Part shown: positions 42,991 to 51,455 of the stretch, in pieces | Layout: each line of letters begins with the position of its first letter | Numbering within the stretch: position 1 is the first letter of the stretch | From: G963676655 sp963676655 | GTDB taxonomy: Bacteria; Verrucomicrobiota; Lentisphaeria; Victivallales; Victivallaceae | Reading direction: 5' to 3' | Assembly: GCA_963676655.2 (NCBI GenBank) | Contig: CAXXKX010000004.1 | Location: forward strand, 496,001-560,000 | DNA: 64,000 nt | Translations under genes and position numbers: made by a program | The notes under the pieces: model-generated | The model's database searches: none | Seen by the model: the letters and a program-made list of their open reading frames with translations, nothing else | What the model was told of the DNA's origin: nothing

Positions 42991-43046
42991 GCTGATAATA
43001 AAACTGGTTCTTTCGGTGTTTCCGTGGATGGGGCCTTACGAATTCG

Positions 43047-43335
43047 TTTTATTGCAGACTTACAGCCTGCGTTTGAGGTGTAAATCAGAGCCCCCGTGCG
43101 TTGCCCGGGGCTGTGATATTGCGCCCTATGGGGCTGAAGAAGATAAAAGACCACCAGGCCGTAGGCCTGAAAGAACAAAGCCCCGGGCAACGCCCGGGGC
43201 TGTGATATTGCGCCCTATGGGGCTGAAGAAGATAAAAGACCACCAGGCCGTAGGCCTGAAAGAACAAAGCCCCGGGCAACGCCCGGGGGAAATAATAATA
43301 AAAAAACAACAGCAGGCTGTAAGTCTGCAATAAAA
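43047..43335. mobile_element. MITE-like element with 24-bp terminal inverted repeats and internal 89-bp tandem repeats
   Basis: The ends (43047-43070 and 43312-43335) are perfect 24-base inverted repeats (TTTTATTGCAGACTTACAGC... ). Between them an 89-base unit repeats about 2.1 times (43095-43288); inside each unit are palindromes CCCCGGGCAACGCCCGGGG and CAGGCCGTAGGCCTG. Short open frames reading through it are repeat artefacts, not genes. No transposase is inside, so it would have to be mobilised in trans. Confidence 0.8.
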
Positions 43336-43397
43336 AACATGGAAAAATCATTGAATTATGGTATATCCATGAAAACACCGAAAAAGCCATAAAACTT

Positions 43398-44324
43398 TTA
43401 TCGGGACTCTTGAGATTGCCTCGAGCGGGATAAATATTCATCCAATTCTTCCAGCCCGAATTCGGCCTTTAAATCCTGCACTGAAAAGCGGTCTGATTCG
43501 CTGCTTACAATTACGGAGCCAAGTTGTCCCGGATCGTCGATTGTCACTTCCGCGCCATACTTTTTTTTGAGTTGCGTGAACTTGTCGCGATTATAATCTA
43601 AATGACAAATTATCCGGTCAAGGTTTATCCGGGCTGTAACCGTTTCCGTATAGTTGGTCGTTGTTGCGATGATTTTTCCGGCAGGAGAGATTATCGGGCT
43701 GGGATTCCGCCAGATTGAACCGGCGAAAAATGCCCGGCAGGCATAAGCCCAATATGCCTGCATCAGGCCGCCATGATACATTGATGCAAATAATATTATA
43801 TCCGGTTTCTGGCGGATATACTGGTTTCTCAGTTCGGCAAAATTAAGATCGAAACAAATCGCGCATGCGACAGTTCCGAAATCAAGCTGCATAACTTCCG
43901 CTCTATCGCCGCATTTTATCTTTCTTTGTTCGATCTCATGGATCGTAAGATGATTCTTATCGTAGAGGCTGACTACTTCTCCGTCGCGCCCGATCATCTG
44001 GAGCGAGTTACGCCAATACCCATCGTCATCCTGACGTAAAGCTGAATAGCCGATATAGCATCTGTTTTTTGCCGCTGTTTCACTGCAGAAGTTGCGTATT
44101 TTATTTCCGCGCTTCAAATAGTATCCGGAGCGCTCTGCTTCATCGAGCTCGAAGTAGTTGTCGCAGCACTCAGGCGTTAAAATCAAATCAGGCCGGTCCG
44201 GTATAACCTGATTGAATTTTTCCTTCAGGAGCCTGATTGCATTATCGATCATGTTGTCATAGGAACTACTCGCTCCCATGGTCAAGGCAGGAGCCATTGT
44301 TGCGATTTTAACTATATTAGCCAT
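43398..44324 (-). CDS. Carbon-nitrogen hydrolase (nitrilase superfamily)
   Basis: 308 aa. Catalytic triad intact: E52 (LTPECCD), K123 (YDKNHL), C157 (ACAICFDLNF). Members hydrolyse amides or nitriles, including N-carbamoyl compounds. Specificity is unknown. It is the last gene of a minus-strand run (48764 to 43398) with an oxidoreductase, prepilin and huge secreted protein; the gap to the latter is 23 bases, so it is likely co-transcribed. Confidence 0.88.
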   Translation of the reverse strand: MANIVKIATMAPALTMGASSSYDNMIDNAIRLLKEKFNQVIPDRPDLILTPECCDNYFELDEAERSGYYLKRGNKIRNFCSETAAKNRCYIGYSALRQDDDGYWRNSLQMIGRDGEVVSLYDKNHLTIHEIEQRKIKCGDRAEVMQLDFGTVACAICFDLNFAELRNQYIRQKPDIILFASMYHGGLMQAYWAYACRAFFAGSIWRNPSPIISPAGKIIATTTNYTETVTARINLDRIICHLDYNRDKFTQLKKKYGAEVTIDDPGQLGSVIVSSESDRFSVQDLKAEFGLEELDEYLSRSRQSQESR

Positions 44325-44347
44325 AAAGGTTTGTCCGGGGGACGCCG

Positions 44348-46768
44348 TTATTCTTTATTCCTGTAAATGATCGCGAAATCTCCGTCGTCAAATTTCATGT
44401 CGGCAAAAGTTTTGCCGGCAATTTTGATCACAGGAGTTTTCTTTGTCGTCAAATGTCCCGTCCGGTCATAAATTTTCATGGTAATCGGCGACGCGTCGTT
44501 CCAGCCGAATTTTCCATCGCGCATTGTGAGTATTTTTTCTTTGCCGATAACATAACCGCTATGCAGTTCAATCGGGGTGAAAGGATATAGATCCTGCATA
44601 AAATTATTGTCGCTGGTAAACTTGGTTGAATAGTACATATACAGCCCGCCGTTCGCCAGTTTGTTCTTCATTGAATCAGTAATGTCGGACTCCGATACTT
44701 CGGTATGCGGCGTCCCCCATGATACCGGGGTATAGAAATGAGTACGGACGGCTGAGAGCGGGCTGTGCCCCTCGACAAAACGGTAAACTTTACGTTTTGA
44801 CATGGTGGTGGTAGCGGGCATAAAATTGCACCATACCGGCATTTTGTTTTTTTCGCAGAAATCCAGCAGATTTAGCCGGAACTGCAAAGAATCGAGCGCG
44901 ACATTGCGAATCTTCCTGGTTAATTTAAAGGTCTTGGGATCGATTACTCCGGAATATCCATCCCAGCCGTTGTAGGCGAAAAATGGTTCCGCCGTGGATT
45001 CGTCCCAGAATATTCCCAGGCCATTGTCACGGTAAAACTCATAGACTTTTTGCAGATCTTTACCCCAGGCGTTGTTAACGCGCGGAGTCATGCGGGCGCC
45101 TTTTATTTTGGTATATTTGACCAGTTTGCCGCGTGAATCGTACCAGAGACTGCTGTCCGGATGAGTTTTTTCCGGTTCCGGCAACGCGCCGATGAAGCAG
45201 TTATGATAGACAACGAATTTGAGATCAGGATCAACTTTCTGGAATCTTTTTTTGACGTCAAGCAGCATTTGTCTGGTATATTTATTTTTATCGTCAAGCA
45301 GCGTCAAACTGCCCCAGGTCATGGATGAAAGGTCTTTCATCGGGGCAATTCTACCGTTTGGCAGAATACGCCCCATACTGTTGAGTCCAACGTATTTGGG
45401 TTTATTGAAGCGAATAAGATCGGCAAAATCTTTTTGCGGTCGTTTGGTGGTTTCTTTCTCAAAACTGTGAGCGAATGTCAAATTGCCGTCAATAGTAAAA
45501 TTAACCTGTAAATTATGTCGCGCGGCGTTTACGAACTGAAAGTAATCAGCTTTCGCGGTCGGATAGATATCAAAGACGGCGGTATATGATTTTTTCGGAG
45601 CCAGAACAAGGTGGCAATTTTCCAGCGCGTATTCTTTATTTTTCTTCGCCGTCATCGAGGCGTTTGCCCGGAATACGTCATCCATCGCGAACAACCCGAG
45701 GCCGCTGTTTTTCCGCTGGACATAAAGAGTTGGATTTTCGCTGGTCCGAACCTGGGCCGAAAATTTTCCGGTCATTGAAGGAATCACAAACCCGGCAAGG
45801 CGTACCCCGGTACAACTACCGTTATCTGTAATGACCCGGCGGACAATCATGCCCAAATCATTAGCGGTCAGGTTGGTTATTTTATCGCTGATGCTGATCC
45901 GGTCGGGAAGCAGGTTGATTGTTCGATATACGCTGTAATATTTGCCGGTTCCTTTGAGAACTATCTTGTTTTTTGATCTATTCAGGATTTTTACCTGCCA
46001 TTCAGAATTTGCCCGACGCAAAGCCAAACTGTTCCATTTGCCTTCCGGGTAGCTGAAGAAGCTGTTTATGTTATAGGTATCACCATTGACCGTCAGGCGC
46101 ATTCCGCCGTTTTCCAGAACTTTCAGGTTGTAATCGACGATATATTTATCGACGGGTGTAATTGGTTCTTTTAATGTGCCGCCGCCGTCAGCCGCGTAAT
46201 CTTTCATTTTTATATAGTCGGAAATAATCTCGATATTCTGGCAAAATACCGGAAAATCATAATGGCGCAGTTTATTTTTCAAAGTAACGGTGTTGATGCC
46301 GTTCTTTTTTACCAGGTCGGTAACATCAAAGACGTAGGTATAAGGATATTCCGGGGCGAAGTCCGGATTATAGTCCTGATAGCGTTTCGGGTATTTTTCG
46401 AAATCAGGACTGTAAAATGTCCGATACATCTCATGCGGTTTTGAATAAATGTATAAACCGCGTCCGCTGTTTGATCGGAAGTAGAGCGGATTTGGATAAT
46501 TGACCAGGCGATGACTGTCAAGGTTATTCCCGTTGAATTCGGCATGGAAGGCGTAATGGGAACCGATGCGCTGTTTTGACGAATATTCCATTCTGGCATC
46601 CACTTTGAGAAAACACTTTTTCCAGTTGCCGGGAACCTCGACTTTAAATGTTTTGCTTTGCGGCGGCAGAAGTTTGACCGGTTGTTTTTGGATCATGATA
46701 TCGGCCCCCTGCATGCTGATCCCGGCCAGGATGCCGGCACAAGCATAGATAATTCTTCGATTGAACAT
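44348..46768 (-). CDS. Large secreted protein, probable glycoside-hydrolase-like (no clear family)
   Basis: 806 aa with a signal peptide (residues 1-22, MFNRRIIYACAGILAGISMQGA). N-terminal half (25-430) is rich in beta strands (binding or super-sandwich domains); the C-terminal half (about 460-740) looks like a TIM barrel, with LKFVVYHNC, GIFWDESTAE (candidate catalytic Asp/Glu) and MPVWCNFMPATT on successive strand ends. I do not recognise a CAZy family. Context (prepilin upstream, oxidoreductase, nitrilase) suggests action on a polysaccharide. It is 33 bases after the prepilin gene. Confidence 0.75.
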   Translation of the reverse strand: MFNRRIIYACAGILAGISMQGADIMIQKQPVKLLPPQSKTFKVEVPGNWKKCFLKVDARMEYSSKQRIGSHYAFHAEFNGNNLDSHRLVNYPNPLYFRSNSGRGLYIYSKPHEMYRTFYSPDFEKYPKRYQDYNPDFAPEYPYTYVFDVTDLVKKNGINTVTLKNKLRHYDFPVFCQNIEIISDYIKMKDYAADGGGTLKEPITPVDKYIVDYNLKVLENGGMRLTVNGDTYNINSFFSYPEGKWNSLALRRANSEWQVKILNRSKNKIVLKGTGKYYSVYRTINLLPDRISISDKITNLTANDLGMIVRRVITDNGSCTGVRLAGFVIPSMTGKFSAQVRTSENPTLYVQRKNSGLGLFAMDDVFRANASMTAKKNKEYALENCHLVLAPKKSYTAVFDIYPTAKADYFQFVNAARHNLQVNFTIDGNLTFAHSFEKETTKRPQKDFADLIRFNKPKYVGLNSMGRILPNGRIAPMKDLSSMTWGSLTLLDDKNKYTRQMLLDVKKRFQKVDPDLKFVVYHNCFIGALPEPEKTHPDSSLWYDSRGKLVKYTKIKGARMTPRVNNAWGKDLQKVYEFYRDNGLGIFWDESTAEPFFAYNGWDGYSGVIDPKTFKLTRKIRNVALDSLQFRLNLLDFCEKNKMPVWCNFMPATTTMSKRKVYRFVEGHSPLSAVRTHFYTPVSWGTPHTEVSESDITDSMKNKLANGGLYMYYSTKFTSDNNFMQDLYPFTPIELHSGYVIGKEKILTMRDGKFGWNDASPITMKIYDRTGHLTTKKTPVIKIAGKTFADMKFDDGDFAIIYRNKE

Positions 46769-46801
46769 TACATATCCTTAAATTTTTTCATTAATAAGTA
46801 A

Positions 46802-47551
46802 TTAGAGGAAATCCCAGTGATTATCTACAGCGCCCCAGGAGCCGCCATTGGAAAACGGAGGATAAAGATACGGATTATTGACGGCCGAATACACTTCACA
46901 GGGACCTGTAACATTGGTTTTCTCGGTTGTCGCGTGTCCGTCAACCCATAGGACATTTGCCGCGTTGGAATGACGGGCGTCAATTTCCCCGTTTGACCCT
47001 TCCAGATAAATGTACCACGCCATGTAGAACCCTTTTGTCCGGTCGTTACCGCGATAGGCATCCACCATCGCGATCATTCCGGCAGGTTTTTTGATCTCTG
47101 AACGCTTGGCTGAGCGGTTTACGGTTTCCCCGGGTGGCCTGACGTATGCAAGGTTGTAGCTGATTGCGTAATCAACGTAGCAGAATGAACTGCTGTTAGG
47201 CACCGTTCTAGTTGCAAATTTAAAATCATAACCTTTGGTTTTCTCCGGGCAGTTCAAGAGTGTGCCGGTTGTGATATATTTCTGATCGATCATATATCCG
47301 GCCCAGTAAGTCATTCCGCTCAAGCCATTATATCCGCTCTGAGCGTATTTCGGAAAAAACTCCTTGTTGTCATCAGTATAGAATGCGGTGATGGTTCCCA
47401 GTTGTTTGAGGTTGTTGACACACGTGATACTTTTTGCCGTTGAACGAGCCCGGTTTAACGCCGGGAGAAGCATGCTGGCGAGAATGGCGATTATCGCTAT
47501 CACGACCAGGAGTTCAATGAGGGTGAAGCTTTTGTTTGATCTCTTAGACAT
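46802..47551 (-). CDS. Prepilin-type protein with H-x9-DG C-terminal motif (GntR module)
   Basis: 249 aa; ATG 47551 has AAGGAG 7 bases upstream; the longer frame lacks a site. Leader MSKRSNKS then FTLIELLVVIAI; Glu is at position 5. Residue -1 is Ser instead of the usual Gly. A hydrophobic helix continues into the ILASMLLPALNRAR segment. The C-terminal part has RHSNAANVLWVDGHA, the H-x9-DG motif known from prepilin-type proteins of the PVC group. These are presumed to be exported and displayed, but their function is unknown. Overlaps the Gfo/Idh gene upstream by 8 bases, so it is co-translated. Confidence 0.88.
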   Translation of the reverse strand: MSKRSNKSFTLIELLVVIAIIAILASMLLPALNRARSTAKSITCVNNLKQLGTITAFYTDDNKEFFPKYAQSGYNGLSGMTYWAGYMIDQKYITTGTLLNCPEKTKGYDFKFATRTVPNSSSFCYVDYAISYNLAYVRPPGETVNRSAKRSEIKKPAGMIAMVDAYRGNDRTKGFYMAWYIYLEGSNGEIDARHSNAANVLWVDGHATTEKTNVTGPCEVYSAVNNPYLYPPFSNGGSWGAVDNHWDFL

Positions 47552-48764
47552 TTGCAGTCTCCTTGATTTTCGGGTTGATAATATGTTTTTCAAGTTTATG
47601 ACGAAATTTTACCGGACGCTTGTTTTTTAATGATTCGAGCAGACACATTGCCATCAGGGTTGCCGCCGCTCCGGCCGTACCGTCCGCATTGTCCGGCTTG
47701 ATTCCTTCCAGATAACACTTCGCCAGGTGTTCCAGTGACTCAAACCAGCCTTTGTTCGGGACAAAACCGCGCAATTGCTTATCTTCCGGATGGTAACGCG
47801 AGATGTCAAAAGGCAGATCGACCGGGCGCTTTACCGGAACATCCGCGACGCCGAGTTTTTTCCAGTCCACCTTGTATTCCTCCGGGATATATTCGCAGCC
47901 GCGCGCCGTACGGTAGAGATCGTAAAAATCAAAACCGTATTTCATTATTTCTTCATCGTGTTCGCCCCGGTATGCGCCGTATAAACGGTCAAATTCATTT
48001 TCAAAGCCGCGAATCCGCATATCAACGAAATCATTGATTGAGATGCTTTTGTCCTGTCCGAAGATCTCCATATTCTCTTTCCAGAATGATATTGCCCCGA
48101 TTGAGCCGCACATGAATTGAAACTGTGAACCATCGGCAAATGACAATATACAGCAGTTATTCAGCAATGCATCTCCGGTCATGTAAACTTCTTCCGGGTA
48201 ACTGTCGAAAAACCAGCAGGCCAAATCAAGAATATGACAGCCTTCGTACAGTATACGCGGCTCCCGGGCGTAAAACGAATCATGAACATGAGTGCTCTGG
48301 TTCATCATCCGGTAATTTATCATCCACGGCCGTTTCGCCTGACTCATCAACTGTTTCGCCTGGCGACAGGCTGGAGCAAAGCGCCGGTTGAAACCGATTG
48401 CCAGACGTCCGGGATTCCGCCTTTCCGCCGCCATCACCGCTTTCACTTCGGCCGAGTTGTTGGCCATTGGTTTTTCGCAGAGAACCCATTTACCGGCATC
48501 AAGGCTTTCAACAATCATTGACGCATGCATATCCTGCTTGGTCCCGATTACGATTATATCAATTTCCGCATCGTTGAGCAGATCACGGTAATCGCTTGTC
48601 GTATAGCCAATCGACATCCGGCTGGAATGATATTCCAATATTTGCTTATTGATATCCGCAATTGCCCTGACTTCCGTCAATTCGCAATCCCGGGCCGTTG
48701 CCAAATGGTGTGCGCTGATAAATCCACCAGCTCCTATAAATCCGATTTTTACTTGTTTTTTCAT
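47544..48764 (-). CDS. Gfo/Idh/MocA-family oxidoreductase
   Basis: 406 aa. Rossmann motif IGFIGAGGFISAHH, catalytic CEKPMANN (about 97-103). The C-terminal domain is of the sugar-acid type. First gene of the minus-strand operon 48764-43398, directly after a consensus promoter and divergent from the GntR-type regulator. Likely converts a sugar released by the secreted protein of the same operon. Confidence 0.9.
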   Translation of the reverse strand: MKKQVKIGFIGAGGFISAHHLATARDCELTEVRAIADINKQILEYHSSRMSIGYTTSDYRDLLNDAEIDIIVIGTKQDMHASMIVESLDAGKWVLCEKPMANNSAEVKAVMAAERRNPGRLAIGFNRRFAPACRQAKQLMSQAKRPWMINYRMMNQSTHVHDSFYAREPRILYEGCHILDLACWFFDSYPEEVYMTGDALLNNCCILSFADGSQFQFMCGSIGAISFWKENMEIFGQDKSISINDFVDMRIRGFENEFDRLYGAYRGEHDEEIMKYGFDFYDLYRTARGCEYIPEEYKVDWKKLGVADVPVKRPVDLPFDISRYHPEDKQLRGFVPNKGWFESLEHLAKCYLEGIKPDNADGTAGAAATLMAMCLLESLKNKRPVKFRHKLEKHIINPKIKETANV

Positions 48765-48783
48765 ATTTCCCTATAAATGCTTA

Positions 48784-48811
48784 TTATCACTTGTAATGTG
48801 ATTGTTATCAC
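48784..48811. promoter_or_regulatory. Operator-like direct and inverted repeats between oxidoreductase and GntR genes
   Basis: TTATCAC occurs at 48784-48790 and 48805-48811, exactly 21 bases apart; GTGAT (48798-48802) pairs with both ATCAC parts. This is near the transcription start of the oxidoreductase promoter, a classical repressor position. The divergent regulator is the likely ligand. Confidence 0.6.
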
Positions 48812-48820
48812 TTTGGCATG

Positions 48821-48849
48821 AGTATACATTATCTCAGGGTTTTTGTCAA
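48821..48849 (-). promoter_or_regulatory. Strong sigma70-type promoter of the Gfo/Idh-prepilin operon
   Basis: Minus strand TTGACA (48844-48849), 17-base spacer, TATACT (48821-48826); the ATG is about 57 bases downstream. Confidence 0.85.
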
Positions 48850-48879
48850 TATGATTTCTGCAAAAAAAATCAAAAAAAC

Positions 48880-48916
48880 TTGACAAAAGGTGAATTGCGA
48901 GCTATGCTTATAAGCA
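48880..48916 (+). promoter_or_regulatory. Promoter of the GntR-SBP gene with palindrome over the -10
   Basis: TTGACA (48880-48885), 17 bases, TATGCT (48903-48908). The perfect palindrome TGCTTATAAGCA (48905-48916) overlaps the -10 and the start site, fitting autoregulation; a related half-site TGCTTATTATCAC is near 48778-48790. Confidence 0.75.
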
Positions 48917-48958
48917 CTTTTAATTGGTGTCGTGAAATTTTTTATGAGTGGAAAAGAC

Positions 48959-50302
48959 ATGAAAGTTCCTAAATACTTCCAGCTGAAAGAAACTTTGCTG
49001 GACAAAATAAAAAACGGCGAGTATCAGCCAGGCGACAGAATGCCTTCGGAACGGGAGCTGATAAGAACGACCGGTTTGAGTATGCCGACAGTACGCCGGG
49101 CCTATGATGAGCTGGCGCGCGAGAAATTTATCGCGCGAATTCAAGGCAGCGGAACAGTTGTGCTGGAGAGGGAGGCGCAAAAAACGCATTTGCGTGTCGG
49201 GGTATTTGCGTCGCGTAACATTTATCAGAGCATAAAAAATGCGGTTGAGACTATTGACACCGAAGAACATGGCGCATTCGGAGTGGAGACCGTTCTGCTT
49301 GAAAGCGACATGCTGCTTGAAGAGGGGTATCGGTTGTGTGATGTGGTTATTCCGGGCGAGATTCGTTTGACGGAGTTGCGTGACCAGAAACTGGCGATTC
49401 CTTTGCGCGGTCATATTTCACTGGACTGTTTTGACAGTATTGACTACTTGAACCAGTATTTGACAGATGACCAATTGCACGCTTTGCCGTTGACCTGGAG
49501 TCCCATGGCACTATGCTGCAATATGAATTTACTGAAGCAGATAAATTTCGCCATGCCGGAGCACATATCACGGGATGATTTACTGCGTTTGACTGATGCG
49601 GTTACCGAATACCGGCGGAGTACAGGCAAGAATATTTTTGCGTTTCCCTGCACTTTATCATATCAGCGCTGGCTGCCGTTTCTGTGGCAGGACGGCTGTG
49701 ATGTTTTTCATTCGGAGAGTTACGACCGTGCCGCCATGTGGGAGGCGGTGGACTTTTTACGTCAATTATATCAGTCTGAAAGCTGTTATATGTGTCCCAA
49801 AATGATTCCAATTCTCAATGAGGAATTGTTCGCAATGGGTAATTTTGCTTTTGCGTTTGTTTCCAGCTATCATATCGCCGGAGTGGCCAGGCGTTTCAAG
49901 GAATCGGGTATTGACTGGCGAATTTTCGATTATCCTGTCGGTCGGCGGCGTATTACCTGTATTACTTCTTTACCGTTTACCGTTTCAAGGTTTTCCGAGA
50001 AAAAATCCGGGGCGATTGAGTTATGCAAAAAGCTTTTAAGTGAAAAGATTCAGTTAAAATTATTTGAAGAATCGTTATTCCTGCCGGTGGCTCCTGTCAG
50101 TAAAGATAAACTTAGAGATGTTGTTGACCCCAAATGTTTTGAGGCAGTGGAGAAGTTCATGGATTCAGCCGTTTACGCCCGCAGTCCGAAAGTAAAAAAT
50201 TATCATCGCATCAATAAGTTTTCACAATATCTCGGCATGTATTTGTCAAATCTGATTTCGCTGGATGAATTTAAAAACACTATCAACAATATCTGCCCGT
50301 AA
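48959..50302 (+). CDS. GntR-family wHTH regulator fused to an ABC-type solute-binding domain
   Basis: 447 aa from ATG 48959 (GGA 6 bases upstream); GTG 48932 and ATG 48944 are alternatives. Residues 1-70: KYFQLKETLLDKIKNGEYQPGDRMPSERELI and VRRAYDELAREKFIARIQGSGTVV form the GntR winged helix. The C-terminal 370 residues have the fold of family 1 solute-binding proteins (PLTWSPMALCCNMNLLKQ, WLPFLWQDGCDVF, AFAFVSSYHIAG), like sugar ABC binding proteins, but with no signal peptide, so it acts inside the cell. It is thus a one-component sensor that may bind an oligosaccharide and release DNA. It faces the operon it likely controls. Confidence 0.87.
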   Translation: MKVPKYFQLKETLLDKIKNGEYQPGDRMPSERELIRTTGLSMPTVRRAYDELAREKFIARIQGSGTVVLEREAQKTHLRVGVFASRNIYQSIKNAVETIDTEEHGAFGVETVLLESDMLLEEGYRLCDVVIPGEIRLTELRDQKLAIPLRGHISLDCFDSIDYLNQYLTDDQLHALPLTWSPMALCCNMNLLKQINFAMPEHISRDDLLRLTDAVTEYRRSTGKNIFAFPCTLSYQRWLPFLWQDGCDVFHSESYDRAAMWEAVDFLRQLYQSESCYMCPKMIPILNEELFAMGNFAFAFVSSYHIAGVARRFKESGIDWRIFDYPVGRRRITCITSLPFTVSRFSEKKSGAIELCKKLLSEKIQLKLFEESLFLPVAPVSKDKLRDVVDPKCFEAVEKFMDSAVYARSPKVKNYHRINKFSQYLGMYLSNLISLDEFKNTINNICP

Positions 50303-50330
50303 CGGGGACGGAAAATAAGGATATTTTATT

Positions 50331-51368
50331 ATGAGTATTGAAGTTAAAAAGTTCGGGACTATGCCCAATGGGGCCGAAGTCAAATTATATATTTTGAAAA
50401 ACGAAAATGGAGTTACCGCTTCGATAACTGATTACGGCGCTATCCTGACGTCGCTGGTGCTGGCCGACGGCACTGACGTTATTCTCGGTTACGATGATCT
50501 GGACGGGTATCTTGCCGACAGTTCATATCACGGCGCAACTGTCGGGCGTTATGGCAACCGGATCAGCGGCGGCAAATTTGAACTCGACGGTAAGGTGTAT
50601 GAGTTGTCCCGTAACGAGAGAGATAATACCCTTCACGGCGGAGCTGAAGGTTTTAACAAGCGTCTCTGGCAGGGCGAGACTTTTGAACGCAACGGTGCGT
50701 CTTCGGTCCGGCTGCGCCTGACCAGTCCTGACGGTGATCAGGGATTTCCCGGCTTGCTTGAGGTTGCGGTCGTTTACACCCTGACGCCTGAAAATGGCTT
50801 GAAGATCGAGTATATTGCCGATTGCGATGCTCCTACAGTGGTGAGTATGACCCATCATTCATATTTTAATCTGGACGGGGCCGACTGTAAACGGGATGTT
50901 CTCGATTATCAGCTTTATATTGATTCAGCCGCGATCACTCCGGTGGGCGCCAATTTAATCCCGACGGGAGAAATAATGCCGGTTGCCGGTACTCCGTTCG
51001 ATTTCAATGTTATGAAGAAAATAGGAGAAGACATCGGAGACGATAGTGAAGGGAAAAAACTGACTTCCGGTTACGATCATAACTTTGTCCTGACAACCCG
51101 CGATCATATCGCGTCACCTGCGGCTATTGTCTTCGATCCGGTTTCCGGCCGGAAAATGGAAGTATTTACCACCCAGCCGGCGTTGCAGTTATATACCGCG
51201 AACGCCATGGAAGGGCAGGGGAAGAACGGTGTGGTTTATCGTGCGCATCATGCCGTATGCATCGAGCCGCAGTCGTTCCCCGACGCGCCTAACAAGCCGA
51301 ATTTTCCGACAACCGTTCTGCGTCCGGAAGAGAAGTATTACGAAATAATCGAATATCGCTTCAAATAA
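50331..51368 (+). CDS. galM: Aldose 1-epimerase (mutarotase)
   Basis: 345 aa. Family features: YGAILTSL, GATVGRYGNRISGG, NTLHGG (catalytic His), HHSYFNLDG (second His), CIEPQSFPDAPN (Glu). It interconverts alpha and beta anomers of galactose or other hexoses. It follows the GntR-type regulator by 28 bases on the same strand, so the regulator probably also controls it. No signal peptide. Confidence 0.93.
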   Translation: MSIEVKKFGTMPNGAEVKLYILKNENGVTASITDYGAILTSLVLADGTDVILGYDDLDGYLADSSYHGATVGRYGNRISGGKFELDGKVYELSRNERDNTLHGGAEGFNKRLWQGETFERNGASSVRLRLTSPDGDQGFPGLLEVAVVYTLTPENGLKIEYIADCDAPTVVSMTHHSYFNLDGADCKRDVLDYQLYIDSAAITPVGANLIPTGEIMPVAGTPFDFNVMKKIGEDIGDDSEGKKLTSGYDHNFVLTTRDHIASPAAIVFDPVSGRKMEVFTTQPALQLYTANAMEGQGKNGVVYRAHHAVCIEPQSFPDAPNKPNFPTTVLRPEEKYYEIIEYRFK

Positions 51369-51421
51369 TTAACGCTGAACGTTAAGCATTCAGCGTCAAT
51401 TTAAGAAAGTTGAGAATATAT

Positions 51422-51455
51422 CCCGTTTCAGCCAATTGGCTGAAACGGGTATTTT
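51422..51455 (+). terminator. Rho-independent terminator of galM
   Basis: Perfect 12-bp stem CCCGTTTCAGCC / GGCTGAAACGGG with an AATT loop (51422-51449), followed by TATTTTTT. A second inverted repeat (ACGCTGAA/TTCAGCGT at 51372-51396) precedes it. Confidence 0.92.

Noticed and set aside
43095..43288. CRISPR array
   Set aside because: The 89-base units are head-to-tail without unique spacers and there are no cas genes.
42927..43441. Overlapping open frames on both strands encoding repeated PGALFFQAYGLVVFYLL-like peptides
   Set aside because: They are reading frames of the 89-bp tandem repeats and palindromes in the inverted-repeat element, with no ribosome sites.
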